DNA of 64,000 bases, from the NCBI GenBank assembly GCA_030533445.1, contig JARPUW010000032.1:1-64000 (forward strand), read 5' to 3'. This DNA is from Cyprinodon diabolis (taxonomy: Eukaryota; Chordata; Actinopteri; Cyprinodontiformes; Cyprinodontidae). Each line of letters begins with the position of its first letter. Position 1 is the first letter of the stretch. Shown here piece by piece: positions 36,886 to 50,009 of the stretch. The position numbers were made by a program, and so were the translations under genes. The notes beneath the pieces are model-generated. The model was not told the origin of the DNA. It did no database searches and saw only the letters and a program-made list of their open reading frames with translations.

Positions 36886-38126
36886 TTTCACAGTGAGATA
36901 ATGCCATTTTGGCCTCTGGAGTTGTAACAGACAAACCATTAATGATACAGCCATGATCTTTTCTGGCAATCATCTAGAGCTGAAAACTAACAATATAAAG
37001 TAGATTTGAGCAGATGTTTTTGGTTCCAAGCTTCAAAACAGAAGTTGAGGCCAAAACGCTCTTTTCACAGTGAGATAATGCCATTTTGGCCTCTGGAGTT
37101 GTAACAGACAAACCATTAATGATACAGCCATGATCTTTTCTGGCAATCATCTAGTGCTGAAAACTAACAATATAAAGTAGATTTGAGCAGATGTTTTTGG
37201 TTCCAAGCTTCAAAACAGAAGTTGAGGCCAAAACGCTCTTTTCACAGTGAGATAATGCCATTTTGGCCTCTGGAGTTGTAACAGACAAACCATTAATGAT
37301 ACAGCCATGATCTTTTCTGGCAATCATCTAGAGCTGAAAACTAACAATATAAAGTAGATTTGAGCAGATGTTTATGGTTCCAAGCTTCAAAACAGAAGTT
37401 GAGGCCAAAACGCTCATTTCACAGTGAGATAATGCCATTTTGGCCTCTGGAGTTGTAACAGACAAACCATTAATTATACAGCCATGATCTTTTCTGGCAA
37501 TCATCTAGTGCTGAAAACTAACAATATAAAGTAGATTTGAGCAGATGTTTTTGGTTCCAAGCTTCAAAACAGAAGTTGAGGCCAAAACGCTCTTTTCACA
37601 GTGAGATAATGCCATTTTGGCCTCTGGAGTTGTAACAGACAAACCATTAATTATACAGCCATGATCTTTTCTGGCAATCATCTAGAGCTGAAAACTAACA
37701 ATATAAAGTAGATTTGAGCAGATGTTTTTGGTTCCAAGCTTCAAAACAGAAGTTGAGGCCAAAACGCTCTTTTCACAGTGAGATAATGCCATTTTGGCCT
37801 CTGGAGTTGTAACAGACAAACCATTAATGATACAGCCATGATCTTTTCTGGCAATCATCTAGAGCTGAAAACGAACAATATAAAGTAGATTTGAGCAGAT
37901 GTTTTTGGTTCCAAGCTTAAAAACAGAAGTTGAGGCCAAAACGCTCTTTTCACAGTGAGATAATGCCATTTTGGCCTCTGGAGTTGTAACAGACAAACCA
38001 TTAATGATACAGCCATGATCTTTTCTGGCAATCATCTAGTGCTGAAAACTAACAATATATAAAGTAGATTTGAGCAGATGTTTTTGGTTCTAAGCTTCAA
38101 AACAGAAGTTGAGGCCAAAACGCTCT
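36886..38126 (+). repeat. Irregular seven-monomer patch between blocks
   Basis: The order is C, T, Cta, a G59T+A93T monomer (taattata), a G59T monomer, an Fc monomer with C149A, then Tt. G59T otherwise occurs only in the 10-mer HOR at the window start, and C149A only at 3367. The patch therefore combines variants of the left-end repeat with the Tt monomer of the 5-6 kb blocks. Two Tt monomers (36530 and 37948) lie 1,418 bp, or eight monomers, apart. Confidence 0.85.
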
Positions 38127-40965
38127 TTTCACAGTGAGATAATGCCATTTTGGCCTCTGGAGTTGTAACAGACAAACCATTAATGATACAGCCATGATCT
38201 TTTCTGGCAATCATCTAGAGCTGAAAACTAACAATATAAAGTAGATTTGAGCACATGTTTATGGTTCCAAGCTTCAAAACAGAACTTGAGGCCAAAACGC
38301 TCATTTCACAGTGAGATAATGCCATTTTGGCCTCTGGAGTTGTAACAGACAAACCATTAATGATACAGCCATGATCTTTTCTGGCAATCATCTAGAGCTG
38401 AAAACTAACAATATAAAGTAGATTTGAGCAGATGTTTTTGGTTCCAAGCTTCAAAACAGAAGTTGAGGCCAAAACGCTCTTTTCACAGTGAGATAATGCC
38501 ATTTTGGCCTCTGGAGTTGTAACAGACAAACCATTAATGATACAGCCATGATCTTTTCTGGCAATCATCTAGTGCTGAAAACTAACAATATAAAGTAGAT
38601 TTGAGCAGATGTTTTTGGTTCCAAGCTTCAAAACAGAAGTTGAGGCCAAAACGCTCTTTTCACAGTGAGATAATGCCATTTTGGCCTCTGGAGTTGTAAC
38701 AGACAAACCATTAATGATACAGCCATGATCTTTTCTGGCAATCATCTAGAGCTGAAAACTAACAATATAAAGTAGATTTGAGCAGATGTTTTTGGTTACA
38801 AGCTTCAAAACAGAAGGTTGAGGCCAAAACGCTCTTTTCACAGTGAGATAGTGCCATTTTGGCCTCTGGAGTTGTAACAGACAAACCATTAATGATACAG
38901 CCATGATCTTTTCTGGCAATCATCTAGAGCTGAAAACTAACAATATAAAGTAGATTTGAGCAGATGTTTTTGGTTACAAGCTTCAAAACAGAAGGTTGAG
39001 GCCAAAACGCTCTTTTCACAGTGAGATAATGCCATTTTGGCCTCTGGAGTTGTAACAGACAAACCATTAATGATACAGCCATGATCTTTTCTGGCAATCA
39101 TCTAGAGCTGAAAACTAACAATATAAAGTAGATTTGAGCAGATGTTTTTGGTTACAAGCTTCAAAACAGAAGGTTGAGGCCAAAACGCTCTTTTCACAGT
39201 GAGATAATGCCATTTTGGCCTCTGGAGTTGTAACAGACAAACCATTAATGATACACCCATGATCTTTTCTGGCAATCATCTAGAGCTGAAAACTAACAAT
39301 ATAAAGTAGATTTGAGCAGATGTTTTTGCTTCCAAGCTTCAAATCAGAAGTTGAGGCCAAAACGCTCATTTCACAGTGAGATAATGCCATTTTGGCCTCT
39401 GGAGTTGTAACAGACAAACCATTAATGATACAGCCATGATCTTTTCTGGCAATCATCTAGTGCTGAAAACTAACAATATAAAGTAGATTTGAGCAGATGT
39501 TTTTGGTTCCAAGCTTCAAAACAGAAGTTGAGGCCAAAACGCTCTTTTCACAGTGAGATAATGCCATTTTGGCCTCTGGAGTTGTAACAGACAAACCATT
39601 AATGATACAGCCATGATCTTTTCTGGCAATCATCTAGAGCTGAAAACTAACAATATAAAGTAGATTTGAGCAGATGTTTTTGGTTACAAGCTTCAAAACA
39701 GAAGGTTGAGGCCAAAACGCTCTTTTCACAGTGAGATAATGCCATTTTGGCCTCTGGAGTTGTAACAGACAAACCATTAATGATACAGCCATGATCTTTT
39801 CTGGCAATCATCTAGAGCTGAAAACTAACAATATAAAGTAGATTTGAGCACATGTTTATGGTTCCAAGCTTCAAAACAGAACTTGAGGCCAAAACGCTCA
39901 TTTCACAGTGAGATAATGCCATTTTGGCCTCTGGAGTTGTAACAGACAAACCATTAATGATACAGCCATGATCTTTTCTGGCAATCATCTAGTGCTGAAA
40001 ACTAACAATATAAAGTAGATTTGAGCAGATGTTTTTGGTTCCAAGCTTCAAAACAGAAGTTGAGGCCAAAACGCTCTTTTCACAGTGAGATAATGCCATT
40101 TTGGCCTCTGGAGTTGTAACAGACAAACCATTAATGATACAGCCATGATCTTTTCTGGCAATCATCTAGAGCTGAAAACTAACAATATAAAGTAGATTTG
40201 AGCAGATGTTTTTGGTTCCAAGCTTCAAAACAGAAGTTGAGGCCAAAATGCTCTTTTCACAGTGAGATAATGCCATTTTGGCCTCTGGAGTTGTAACAGA
40301 CAAACCATTAATGATACAGCCATGATCTTTTCTGGCAATCATCTAGTGCTGAAAACTAACAATATAAAGTAGATTTGAGCAGATGTTTTTGGTTCCAAGC
40401 TTCAAAACAGAAGTTGAGGCCAAAACGCTCTTTTCACAGTGAGATAATGCCATTTTGGCCTCTGGAGTTGTAACAGACAAACCATTAATGATACAGCCAT
40501 GATCTTTTCTGGCAATCATCTAGAGCTGAAAACTAACAATATAAAGTAGATTTGAGCAGATGTTTTTGGTTACAAGCTTCAAAACAGAAGGTTGAGGCCA
40601 AAACGCTCTTTTCACAGTGAGATAGTGCCATTTTGGCCTCTGGAGTTGTAACAGACAAACCATTAATGATACAGCCATGATCTTTTCTGGCAATCATCTA
40701 GAGCTGAAAACTAACAATATAAAGTAGATTTGAGCAGATGTTTTTGGTTACAAGCTTCAAAACAGAAGGTTGAGGCCAAAACGCTCATTTCACAGTGAGA
40801 TAATGCCATTTTGGCCTCTGGAGTTGTAACAGACAAACCATTAATGATACAGCCATGATCTTTTCTGGCAATCATCTAGAGCTGAAAACTAACAATATAA
40901 AGTAGATTTGAGCAGATGTTTTTGGTTACAAGCTTCAAAACAGAAGGTTGAGGCCAAAACGCTCT
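38127..40965 (+). repeat. Partial reuse of the 31-monomer block order
   Basis: After L, C, T and G at 38127-38835, the string G, G, Xc, T, G, L, T, Cm, T, G, Gp, G follows. This is the order of 7266-9395, with two changes at its start: the G monomer at 38836 carries A16G. Unlike the block copies, it continues with another G rather than Tt, so the reused segment ends near 40966. Confidence 0.85.
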
Positions 40966-43802
40966 TTTCACAGTGAGATAATGCCATTTTGGCCTCTGGA
41001 GTTGTAACAGACAAACCATTAATGATACAGCCATGATCTTTTCTGGCAATCATCTAGAGCTGAAAACTAACAATATAAAGTAGATTTGAGCAGATGTTTT
41101 TGGTTACAAGCTTCAAAACAGAAGGTTGAGGCCAAAACGCTCTTTTCACAGTGAGATAATGCCATTTTGGCCTCTGGAGTTGTAACAGACAAACCATTAA
41201 TGATACAGCCATGATCTTTTCTGGCAATCATCTAGAGCTGAAAACTAACAATATAAAGTAGATTTGAGCAGATGTTTTTGCTTCCAAGCTTCAAATCAGA
41301 AGTTGAGGCCAAAACGCTCATTTCACAGTGAGATAATGCCATTTTGGCCTCTGGAGTTGTAACAGACAAACCATTAATGATACAGCCATGATCTTTTCTG
41401 GCAATCATCTAGTGCTGAAAACTAACAATATAAAGTAGATTTGAGCAGATGTTTTTGGTTCCAAGCTTCAAAACAGAAGTTGAGGCCAAAACGCTCTTTT
41501 CACAGTGAGATAATGCCATTTTGGCCTCTGGAGTTGTAACAGACAAACCATTAATGATACAGCCATGATCTTTTCTGGCAATCATCTAGAGCTGAAAACT
41601 AACAATATAAAGTAGATTTGAGCAGATGTTTTTGGTTACAAGCTTCAAAACAGAAGGTTGAGGCCAAAACGCTCTTTTCACAGTGAGATAATGCCATTTT
41701 GGCCTCTGGAGTTGTAACAGACAAACCATTAATGATACAGCCATGATCTTTTCTGGCAATCATCTAGAGCTGAAAACTAACAATATAAAGTAGATTTGAG
41801 CACATGTTTATGGTTCCAAGCTTCAAAACAGAACTTGAGGCCAAAACGCTCATTTCACAGTGAGATAATGCCATTTTGGCCTCTGGAGTTGTAACAGACA
41901 AACCATTAATGATACAGCCATGATCTTTTCTGGCAATCATCTAGAGCTGAAAACTAACAATATAAAGTAGATATGAGCAGATGTTTTTGGTTCCAAGCTT
42001 CAAAACAGAAGTTGAGGCCAAAACGCTCTTTTCACAGTGAGATAATGCCATTTTGGCCTCTGGAGTTGTAACAGACAAACCATTAATGATACAGCCATGA
42101 TCTTTTCTGGCAATCATCTAGAGCTGAAAACGAACAATATAAAGTAGATTTGAGCAGATGTTTTTGGTTCCAAGCTTCAAAACAGAAGTTGAGGCCAAAA
42201 CGCTCTTTTCACAGTGAGATAATGCCATTTTGGCCTCTGGAGTTGTAACAGACAAACCATAAATGATACAGCCATGATCTTTTCTGGCAATCATCTAGTG
42301 CTGAAAACTAACAATATAAAGTAGATTTGAGCAGATGTTTTTGGTTCCAAGCTTCAAAACAGAAGTTGAGGCCAAAACGCTCTTTTCACAGTGAGATAAT
42401 GCCATTTTGGCCTCTGGAGTTGTAACAGACAAACCATTAATGATACAGCCATGATCTTTTCTGGCAATCATCTAGAGCTGAAAACTAACAATATAAAGTA
42501 GATTTGAGCAGATGTTTTTGGTTCCAAGCTTCAAAACAGAAGTTGAGGCCAAAATGCTCTTTTCACAGTGAGATAATGCCATTTTGGCCTCTGGAGTTGT
42601 AACAGACAAACCATTAATGATACAGCCATGATCTTTTCTGGCAATCATCTAGAGCTGAAAACTAACAATATAAAGTAGATTTGAGCAGATGTTTTTGCTT
42701 CCAAGCTTCAAATCAGAAGTTGAGGCCAAAACGCTCATTTCACAGTGAGATAATGCCATTTTGGCCTCTGGAGTTGTAACAGACAAACCATTAATGATAC
42801 AGCCATGATCTTTTCTGGCAATCATCTAGAGCTGAAAACTAACAATATAAAGTAGATTTGAGCAGATGTTTTTGGTTACAAGCTTCAAAACATAAGGTTG
42901 AGGCCAAAACGCTCTTTTCACAGTGAGATAATGCCATTTTGGCCTCTGGAGTTGTAACAGACAAACCATTAATGATACAGCCATGATCTTTTCTGGCAAT
43001 CATCTAGAGCTGAAAACTAACAATATAAAGTAGATTTGAGCACATGTTTATGGTTCCAAGCTTCAAAACAGAACTTGAGGCCAAAACGCTCATTTCACAG
43101 TGAGATAATGCCATTTTGGCCTCTGGAGTTGTAACAGACAAACCATTAATGATACAGCCATGATCTTTTCTGGCAATCATCTAGAGCTGAAAACTAACAA
43201 TATAAAGTAGATTTGAGCAGATGTTTTTGGTTCCAAGCTTCAAAACAGAAGTTGAGGCCAAAACGCTCTTTTCACAGTGAGATAATGCCATTTTGGCCTC
43301 TGGAGTTGTAACAGACAAACCATTAATGATACAGCCATGATCTTTTCTGGCAATCATCTAGTGCTGAAAACTAACAATATAAAGTAGATTTGAGCAGATG
43401 TTTTTGGTTCCAAGCTTCAAAACAGAAGTTGAGGCCAAAACGCTCTTTTCACAGTGAGATAATGCCATTTTGGCCTCTGGAGTTGTAACAGACAAACCAT
43501 TAATGATACAGCCATGATCTTTTCTGGCAATCATCTAGAGCTGAAAACTAACAATATAAAGTAGATTTGAGCAGATGTTTTTGGTTACAAGCTTCAAAAC
43601 AGAAGGTTGAGGCCAAAACGCTCTTTTCACAGTGAGATAGTGCCATTTTGGCCTCTGGAGTTGTAACAGACAAACCATTAATGATACAGCCATGATCTTT
43701 TCTGGCAATCATCTAGAGCTGAAAACTAACAATATAAAGTAGATTTGAGCAGATGTTTTTGGTTACAAGCTTCAAAACAGAAGGTTGAGGCCAAAACGCT
43801 CT
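40966..43802 (+). repeat. G, then the 8-mer HOR, then a G2-led tail
   Basis: The order is G, X, T, G, L, At, Fc, Ta, Cm, X, G2, L, C, T, G, G with A16G. The Ta marker cataaatg at 42258 is its last occurrence in the window. The G2 monomer at 42738 keeps G156T but lacks the extra T seen in the other four G2 copies, so it is 178 bp. This is the right boundary of the highly uniform left region. Confidence 0.85.
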
Positions 43803-46800
43803 TTTCACAGTGAGATAATGCCATTTTGGCCTCTGGAGTTGTAACAGACAAACCATTAATGATACAGCCATGATCTTTTCTGGCAATCATCTAGAGCTGA
43901 AAACTAACAATATAAAGTAGATTTGAGCAGATGTTTTTGCTTCCAAGCTTCAAAACAGAAGTTGAGGCCAAAACGCTCTTTTCACAGTGAGATAATGCCA
44001 TTTTGGCCTCTGGAGTTGTAACAGACAAACCATTAATGATACAGCCATGATCTTTTCTGGCAATCATCTAGTGCTGAAAACTAACAATATAAAGTAGATA
44101 TGAACAGATGTTTTTGGTTCCAAGCTTCAAAACAGAAGTTGAGGCCAAAACGCTCTTTTCACAGTGAGATAATGCCATTTTGGCCTCTGGAGATGTAACA
44201 GACAAACCATTAATGATACAGCCATGATCTTTTCTGGCAATCATCTAGTGCTGAAAACTAACAATATAAAGTAGATTTGAGCAGATGTTTTTGGTTACAA
44301 GCTTCAAAACAGAAGGTTGAGGCCAAAACGCTCTTTTCACAGTGAGATAATGCCATTTTGGCCTCTGGAGTTGTAACAGACAAACCATTAATGATACAGC
44401 CATGATCTTTTCTGGCAATCATCTAGAGCTGAAAACTAACAATATAAAGTAGATTTAAGCAGATGTTTATGGTTCCAAGCTTCAAAATAGAAGTTGAGGC
44501 CAAAACGCTCATTTCACAGTGAGATAATGCCATTTTGGCCTCTGGAGTTGTAACAGACAAACCATTAATGATACAGCCATGATCTTTTCTGGCAATCATC
44601 TAGTGCTGAAAACTAACAATATAAAGTAGATTTGAGCAGATGTTTTTGGTTCCAAGCTTCAAAACAGAAGTTGAGGCCAAAACGCTCTTTTCACAGTGAG
44701 ATAATGCCATTTTGGCCTCTGGAGTTGTAACAGACAAACCATTAATGATACAGCCATGATCTTTTCTGGCAATCATCTAGAGCTGAAAACTAACAATATA
44801 AAGTAGATTTGAGCAGATGTTTTTGGTTACAAGCTTCAAAACAGAAGGTTGAGGCCAAAACGCTCTTTTCACAGTGAGATAATGCCATTTTGGCCTCTGG
44901 AGTTGTAACAGACAAACCATTAATGATACAGCCATGATCTTTTCTGGCAATCATCTAGAGCTGAAAACTAACAATATAAAGTAGATTTGAGCAGATGTTT
45001 TTGGTTCCAAGCTTCAAAACAGAAGTTGAGGCCAAAACGCTCTTTTCACAGTGAGATAATGCCATTTTGGCCTCTGGAGTTGTAACAGACAAACCATTAA
45101 TGATACAGCCATGATCTCTTCTGGCAATCATCTAGAGCTGAAAACTAACAATATAAAGTAGATTTGAGCAGATGTTTTTGGTTACAAGCTTCAAAACAGA
45201 AGGTTGAGGCCAAAACGCTCTTTTCACGGTGAGATAGTGCCATTTTGGCCTCTGGAGTTGTAACAGACAAACCATTAATGATACAGCCATGATCTTTTCT
45301 GGCAATCATCTAGAGCTGAAAACTAACAATATAAAGTAGATTTGAGCAGATGTTTTTGGTTACAAGCTTCAAAACAGAAGTTGAGGCCAAAACGCTCTTT
45401 TCACAGTGAGATAATGCCATTTTGGCCTCTGGAGTTGTAACAGACAAACCATTAATGATACAGCCATGATCTTTTCTGGCAATCATCTAGTGCTGAAAAC
45501 TAACAATATAAAGTAGATTTGAGCAGATGTTTTTGGTTCCAAGCTTCAAAACAGAAGTTGAGGCCAAAACGCTCTTTTCACAGTGAGATAGTGCCATTTT
45601 GGCCTCTGGAGTTGTAACAGACAAACCATTAATGATACAGCCATGATCTTTTCTGGCAATCATCTAGAGCTGAAAACTAACAATATAAAGTAGATTTGAG
45701 CAGATGTTTTTGCTTCCAAGCTTCAAATCAGAAGTTGAGGCCAAAACGCTCATTTCACAGTGAGATAATGCCATTTTGGCCTCTGGAGTTGTAACAGACA
45801 AACCATTAATGATACAGCCATGATCTTTTCTGGCAATCATCTAGAGCTGAAAACTAACAATATAAAGTAGATTTGAGCAGATGTTTATGGTTCCAAGCTT
45901 CAAAACAGAAGTTGAGGCCAAAACGCTCATTTCACAGTGAGATAATGCCATTTTGGCCTCTGGAGTTGTAACAGACAAACCATTAATGATACAGCCATGA
46001 TCTTTTCTGGCAATCATCTAGAGCTGAAAACTAACAATATAAAGTAGATATGAGCAGATCTTTTTGGTTCCAAGCTTCAAAACAGAAGTTGAGGCCAAAA
46101 CGCTCTTTTCACAGTGAGATAATGCCATTTTGGCCTCTGGAGTTGTAACAGACAAACCATTAATGATACAGCCATGATCTTTTCTGGCAATCATCTAGAG
46201 CTGAAAACGAACAATATAAAGTAGATTTGAGCAGATGTTTTTGGTTACAAGCTTCAAAACAGAAGGTTGAGGCCAAAACGCTCTTTTCACAGTGAGATAA
46301 TGCCATTTTGGCCTCTGGAGTTGTAACAGACAAACCATTAATGATACAGCCATGATCTTTTCTGGCAATCATCTAGAGCTGAAAACTAACAATATAAAGT
46401 AGATTTGAGCAGATGTTTTTGCTTCCAAGCTTCAAATCAGAGGTTGAGGCCAAAACGCTCATTTCACAGTGAGATAATGCCATTTTGGCGTCTGGAGTTG
46501 TAACAGACAAACCATTAATGATACAGCCATGATCTTTTCTGGCAATCATCTAGTGCTGAAAACTAACAATATAAAGTAGATTTGAGCAGTTGTTTTTGGT
46601 TCCAAGCTTCAAAACAGAAGTTGAGGCCAAAACGCTCTTTTCACAGTGAGATAATGCCATTTTGGCCTCTGGAGTTGTAACAGACAAACCATTAATGATA
46701 CAGCCATGATCTTTTCTGGTAATCATCTAGAGCTGAAAACTAACAATATAAAGTAGATTTGAGCAGATGTTTTTGGTTCCAAGCTTCAAAACAGAAGTTG

Positions 46801-48589
46801 AGGCCAAAACGCTCTTTTCACAGTGAGATAATGCCATTTTGGCCTCTGGAGTTGTAACAGACAAACCATTAATGATACAGCCATGATCTTTTCTGGCAAT
46901 CATCTAGTGCTGAAAACTAACAATATAAAGTAGATTTGAGCAGATGTTTTTGGTTCCAAGCTTCAAAACAGAAGTTGAGGCCAAAACGCTCTTTTCACAG
47001 TGAGATAATGCCATTTTGGCCTCTGGAGTTGTAACAGACAAACCATTAATGATACAGCCATGATCTTTTCTGGCAATCATCTAGAGCTGAAAACGAACAA
47101 TATAAAGTAGATTTGAGCAGATGTTTTTGGTTACAAGCTTCAAAACAGAAGGTTGAGGCCAAAACGCTCTTTTCACAGTGAGATAATGCCATTTTGGCCT
47201 CTGGAGTTGTAACAGACAAACCATTGATGATACAGCCATGATCTTTTCTGGCAATCATCTAGAGCTGAAAACTAACAATATAAAGTAGATTTGAGCAGAT
47301 GTTTTTGGTTCCAAGCTTCAAAACAGAAGTTGAGGCCAAAACGCTCTTTTCACAGTGAGATAATGCCATTTTGGCCTCTGGAGTTGTAACAGACAAACCA
47401 TTAATGATACAGCCATGATCTTTTCTGGCAATCATCTAGAGCTGAAAACTAACAATATAAAAAAGATTTGAGCAGATGTTTATGGTTCCAAGCTTCAAAA
47501 CAGAAGTTGAGGCCAAAACGCTCATTTCACAGTGAGATAATGCCATTTTGGCCTCTGGAGTTGTAACAGACAAACCATTAATGATACAGCCATGATCTTT
47601 TCTGGCAATCATCTAGTGCTGAAAACTAACAATATAAAGTAGATTTGAGCAGTTGTTTTTGGTTCCAAGCTTCAAAACAGAAGTTGAGGCCAAAACGCTC
47701 TTTTCACAGTGAGATAATGCCATTTTGGCCTCTGGAGTTGTAACAGACAAACCATTAATGATACAGCCATGATCTTTTCTGGCAATCATCTAGAGCTGAA
47801 AACTAACAATATAAAGTAGATTTGAGCAGATGTTTTTGGTTACAAGCTTCAAAACAGAAGGTTGAGGCCAAAACGCTCTTTTCACAGTGAGATAATGCCA
47901 TTTTGGCCTCTGGAGTTGTAACAGACAAACCATTAATGATACAGCCATGATCTTTTCTGGCAATCATCTAGAGCTGAAAACTAACAATATAAAGTAGATT
48001 TGAGCAGATGTTTTTGGTTACAAGCTTCAAAACAGAAGGTTGAGGCCAAAACGCTCTTTTCACAGTGAGATAATGCCATTTTGGCCTCTGGAGTTGTAAC
48101 AGACAAACCATTAATGATACACCCATGATCTTTTCTGGCAATCATCTAGAGCTGAAAACTAACAATATAAAGTAGATTTGAGCAGATGTTTTTGCTTCCA
48201 AGCTTCAAATCAGAAGTTGAGGCCAAAACGCTCATTTCACAGTGAGATAATGCCATTTTGGCCTCTGGAGTTGTAACAGACAAACCATTAATGATACAGC
48301 CATGATCTTTTCTGGCAATCATCTAGTGCTGAAAACTAACAATATAAAGTAGATTTGAGCAGATGTTTTTGGTTCCAAGCTTCAAAACAGAAGTTGAGGC
48401 CAAAACGCTCTTTTCACAGTGAGATAATGCCATTTTGGCCTCTGGAGTTGTAACAGACAAACCATTAATGATACAGCCATGATCTTTTCTGGCAATCATC
48501 TAGAGCTGAAAACTAACAATATAAAGTAGATTTGAGCAGATGTTTTTGGTTACAAGCTTCAAAACAGAAGGTTGAGGCCAAAACGCTCT
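43803..48589 (+). repeat. Diverged satellite zone 1
   Basis: Twenty-seven monomers carry many substitutions that are rare or absent to the left: G125A with T121A (tgaacag, 43980), T37A (ggagatgtaac, 44157), G123A with C154T (44335), T75C (45044), A7G with A16G (45222), G131C (45930), A158G (46285), C29G and A129T (46462), C82T (46639), A56G (47171), and G115A with T116A (47348). Some monomers are mosaics, such as Fc with the G-type end at 46107 and 46993. The last five (G, G, Xc, T, G at 47702-48589) again match the order of the left-hand blocks. The zone looks older and less homogenised. Confidence 0.85.
45044..45398 (+). repeat. Linked two-monomer haplotype (T75C, then A7G+A16G)
   Basis: A monomer with gatctcttc is followed directly by one with cacggtgagatagtg. 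The pair recurs at 57625-57979, 58865-59219 and 62231-62585. Three rare substitutions in the same arrangement are unlikely to arise independently, so the pair is a good marker of duplicated segments joining the two diverged zones. In three copies the second monomer has C141A without the inserted G; the copy at 59043 has neither. Confidence 0.85.
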
Positions 48590-50009
48590 TTTCACAGTGA
48601 GATAATGCCATTTTGGCCTCTGGAGTTGTAACAGACAAACCATTAATGATACAGCCATGATCTTTTCTGGCAATCATCTAGAGCTGAAAACTAACAATAT
48701 AAAGTAGACTTGAGCACATGTTTTTGGTTCCAAGCTTCAAAACAGAAGTTGAGGCCAAAACGCTCTTTTCACAGTGAGATAATGCCATTTTGGCCTCTGG
48801 AGTTGTAACAGACAAACCATTAATGATACAGCCATGATCTTTTCTGGCAATCATCTAGAGCTGAAAACTAACAATATAAAGTAGATTTGAGCAGATGTTT
48901 TTGGTTCCAAGCTTCAAAACAGAAGTTGAGGCCAAAATGCTCTTTTCACAGTGAGATAATGCCATTTTGGCCTCTGGAGTTGTAACAGACAAACCATTAA
49001 TGATACAGCCATGATCTTTTCTGGCAATCATCTAGTGCTGAAAACTAACAATATAAAGTAGATTTGAGCAGATGTTTTTGGTTCCAAGCTTCAAAACAGA
49101 AGTTGAGGCCAAAACGCTCTTTTCACAGTGAGATAATGCCATTTTGGCCTCTGGAGTTGTAACAGACAAACCATTAATGATACAGCCATGATCTTTTCTG
49201 GCAATCATCTAGAGCTGAAAACTAACAATATAAAGTAGATTTGAGCAGATGTTTTTGGTTACAAGCTTCAAAACAGAAGGTTGAGGCCAAAACGCTCTTT
49301 TCACAGTGAGATAGTGCCATTTTGGCCTCTGGAGTTGTAACAGACAAACCATTAATGATACAGCCATGATCTTTTCTGGCAATCATCTAGAGCTGAAAAC
49401 TAACAATATAAAGTAGATTTGAGCAGATGTTTTTGGTTACAAGCTTCAAAACAGAAGGTTGAGGCCAAAACGCTCATTTCACAGTGAGATAATGCCATTT
49501 TGGCCTCTGGAGTTGTAACAGACAAACCATTAATGATACAGCCATGATCTTTTCTGGCAATCATCTAGAGCTGAAAACTAACAATATAAAGTAGATTTGA
49601 GCAGATGTTTTTGGTTACAAGCTTCAAAACAGAAGGTTGAGGCCAAAACGCTCTTTTCACAGTGAGATAATGCCATTTTGGCCTCTGGAGTTGTAACAGA
49701 CAAACCATTAATGATACAGCCATGATCTTTTCTGGCAATCATCTAGAGCTGAAAACTAACAATATAAAGTAGATTTGAGCAGATGTTTTTGGTTACAAGC
49801 TTCAAAACAGAAGGTTGAGGCCAAAACGCTCTTTTCACAGTGAGATAATGCCATTTTGGCCTCTGGAGTTGTAACAGACAAACCATTAATGATACAGCCA
49901 TGATCTTTTCTGGCAATCATCTAGAGCTGAAAACTAACAATATAAAGTAGATTTGAGCAGATGTTTTTGCTTCCAAGCTTCAAATCAGAAGTTGAGGCCA
50001 AAACGCTCA
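48590..50009 (+). repeat. 1,420-bp HOR, copy 1 (8 monomers)
   Basis: The order is Lx, Cm, T, G, Gp, G, G, X. Four G-class monomers give 8 x 177 + 4 = 1,420 bp. Lx keeps G128C (gcacatg) but has consensus tttttgg, aagttg and ctct, so it is distinct from L. This first Lx also has the private change T120C (tagactt). Confidence 0.92.

Noticed and set aside
46160..46372. Minus-strand open frames of 64-70 codons at 46160, 47046, 56983 and 60511
   Set aside because: They appear where an Fc monomer (T103G removes a stop) is combined with a frame shift from the inserted G, or with the 13-bp deletion at 56983. They read through monomer repeats and start and stop at the same satellite motifs.
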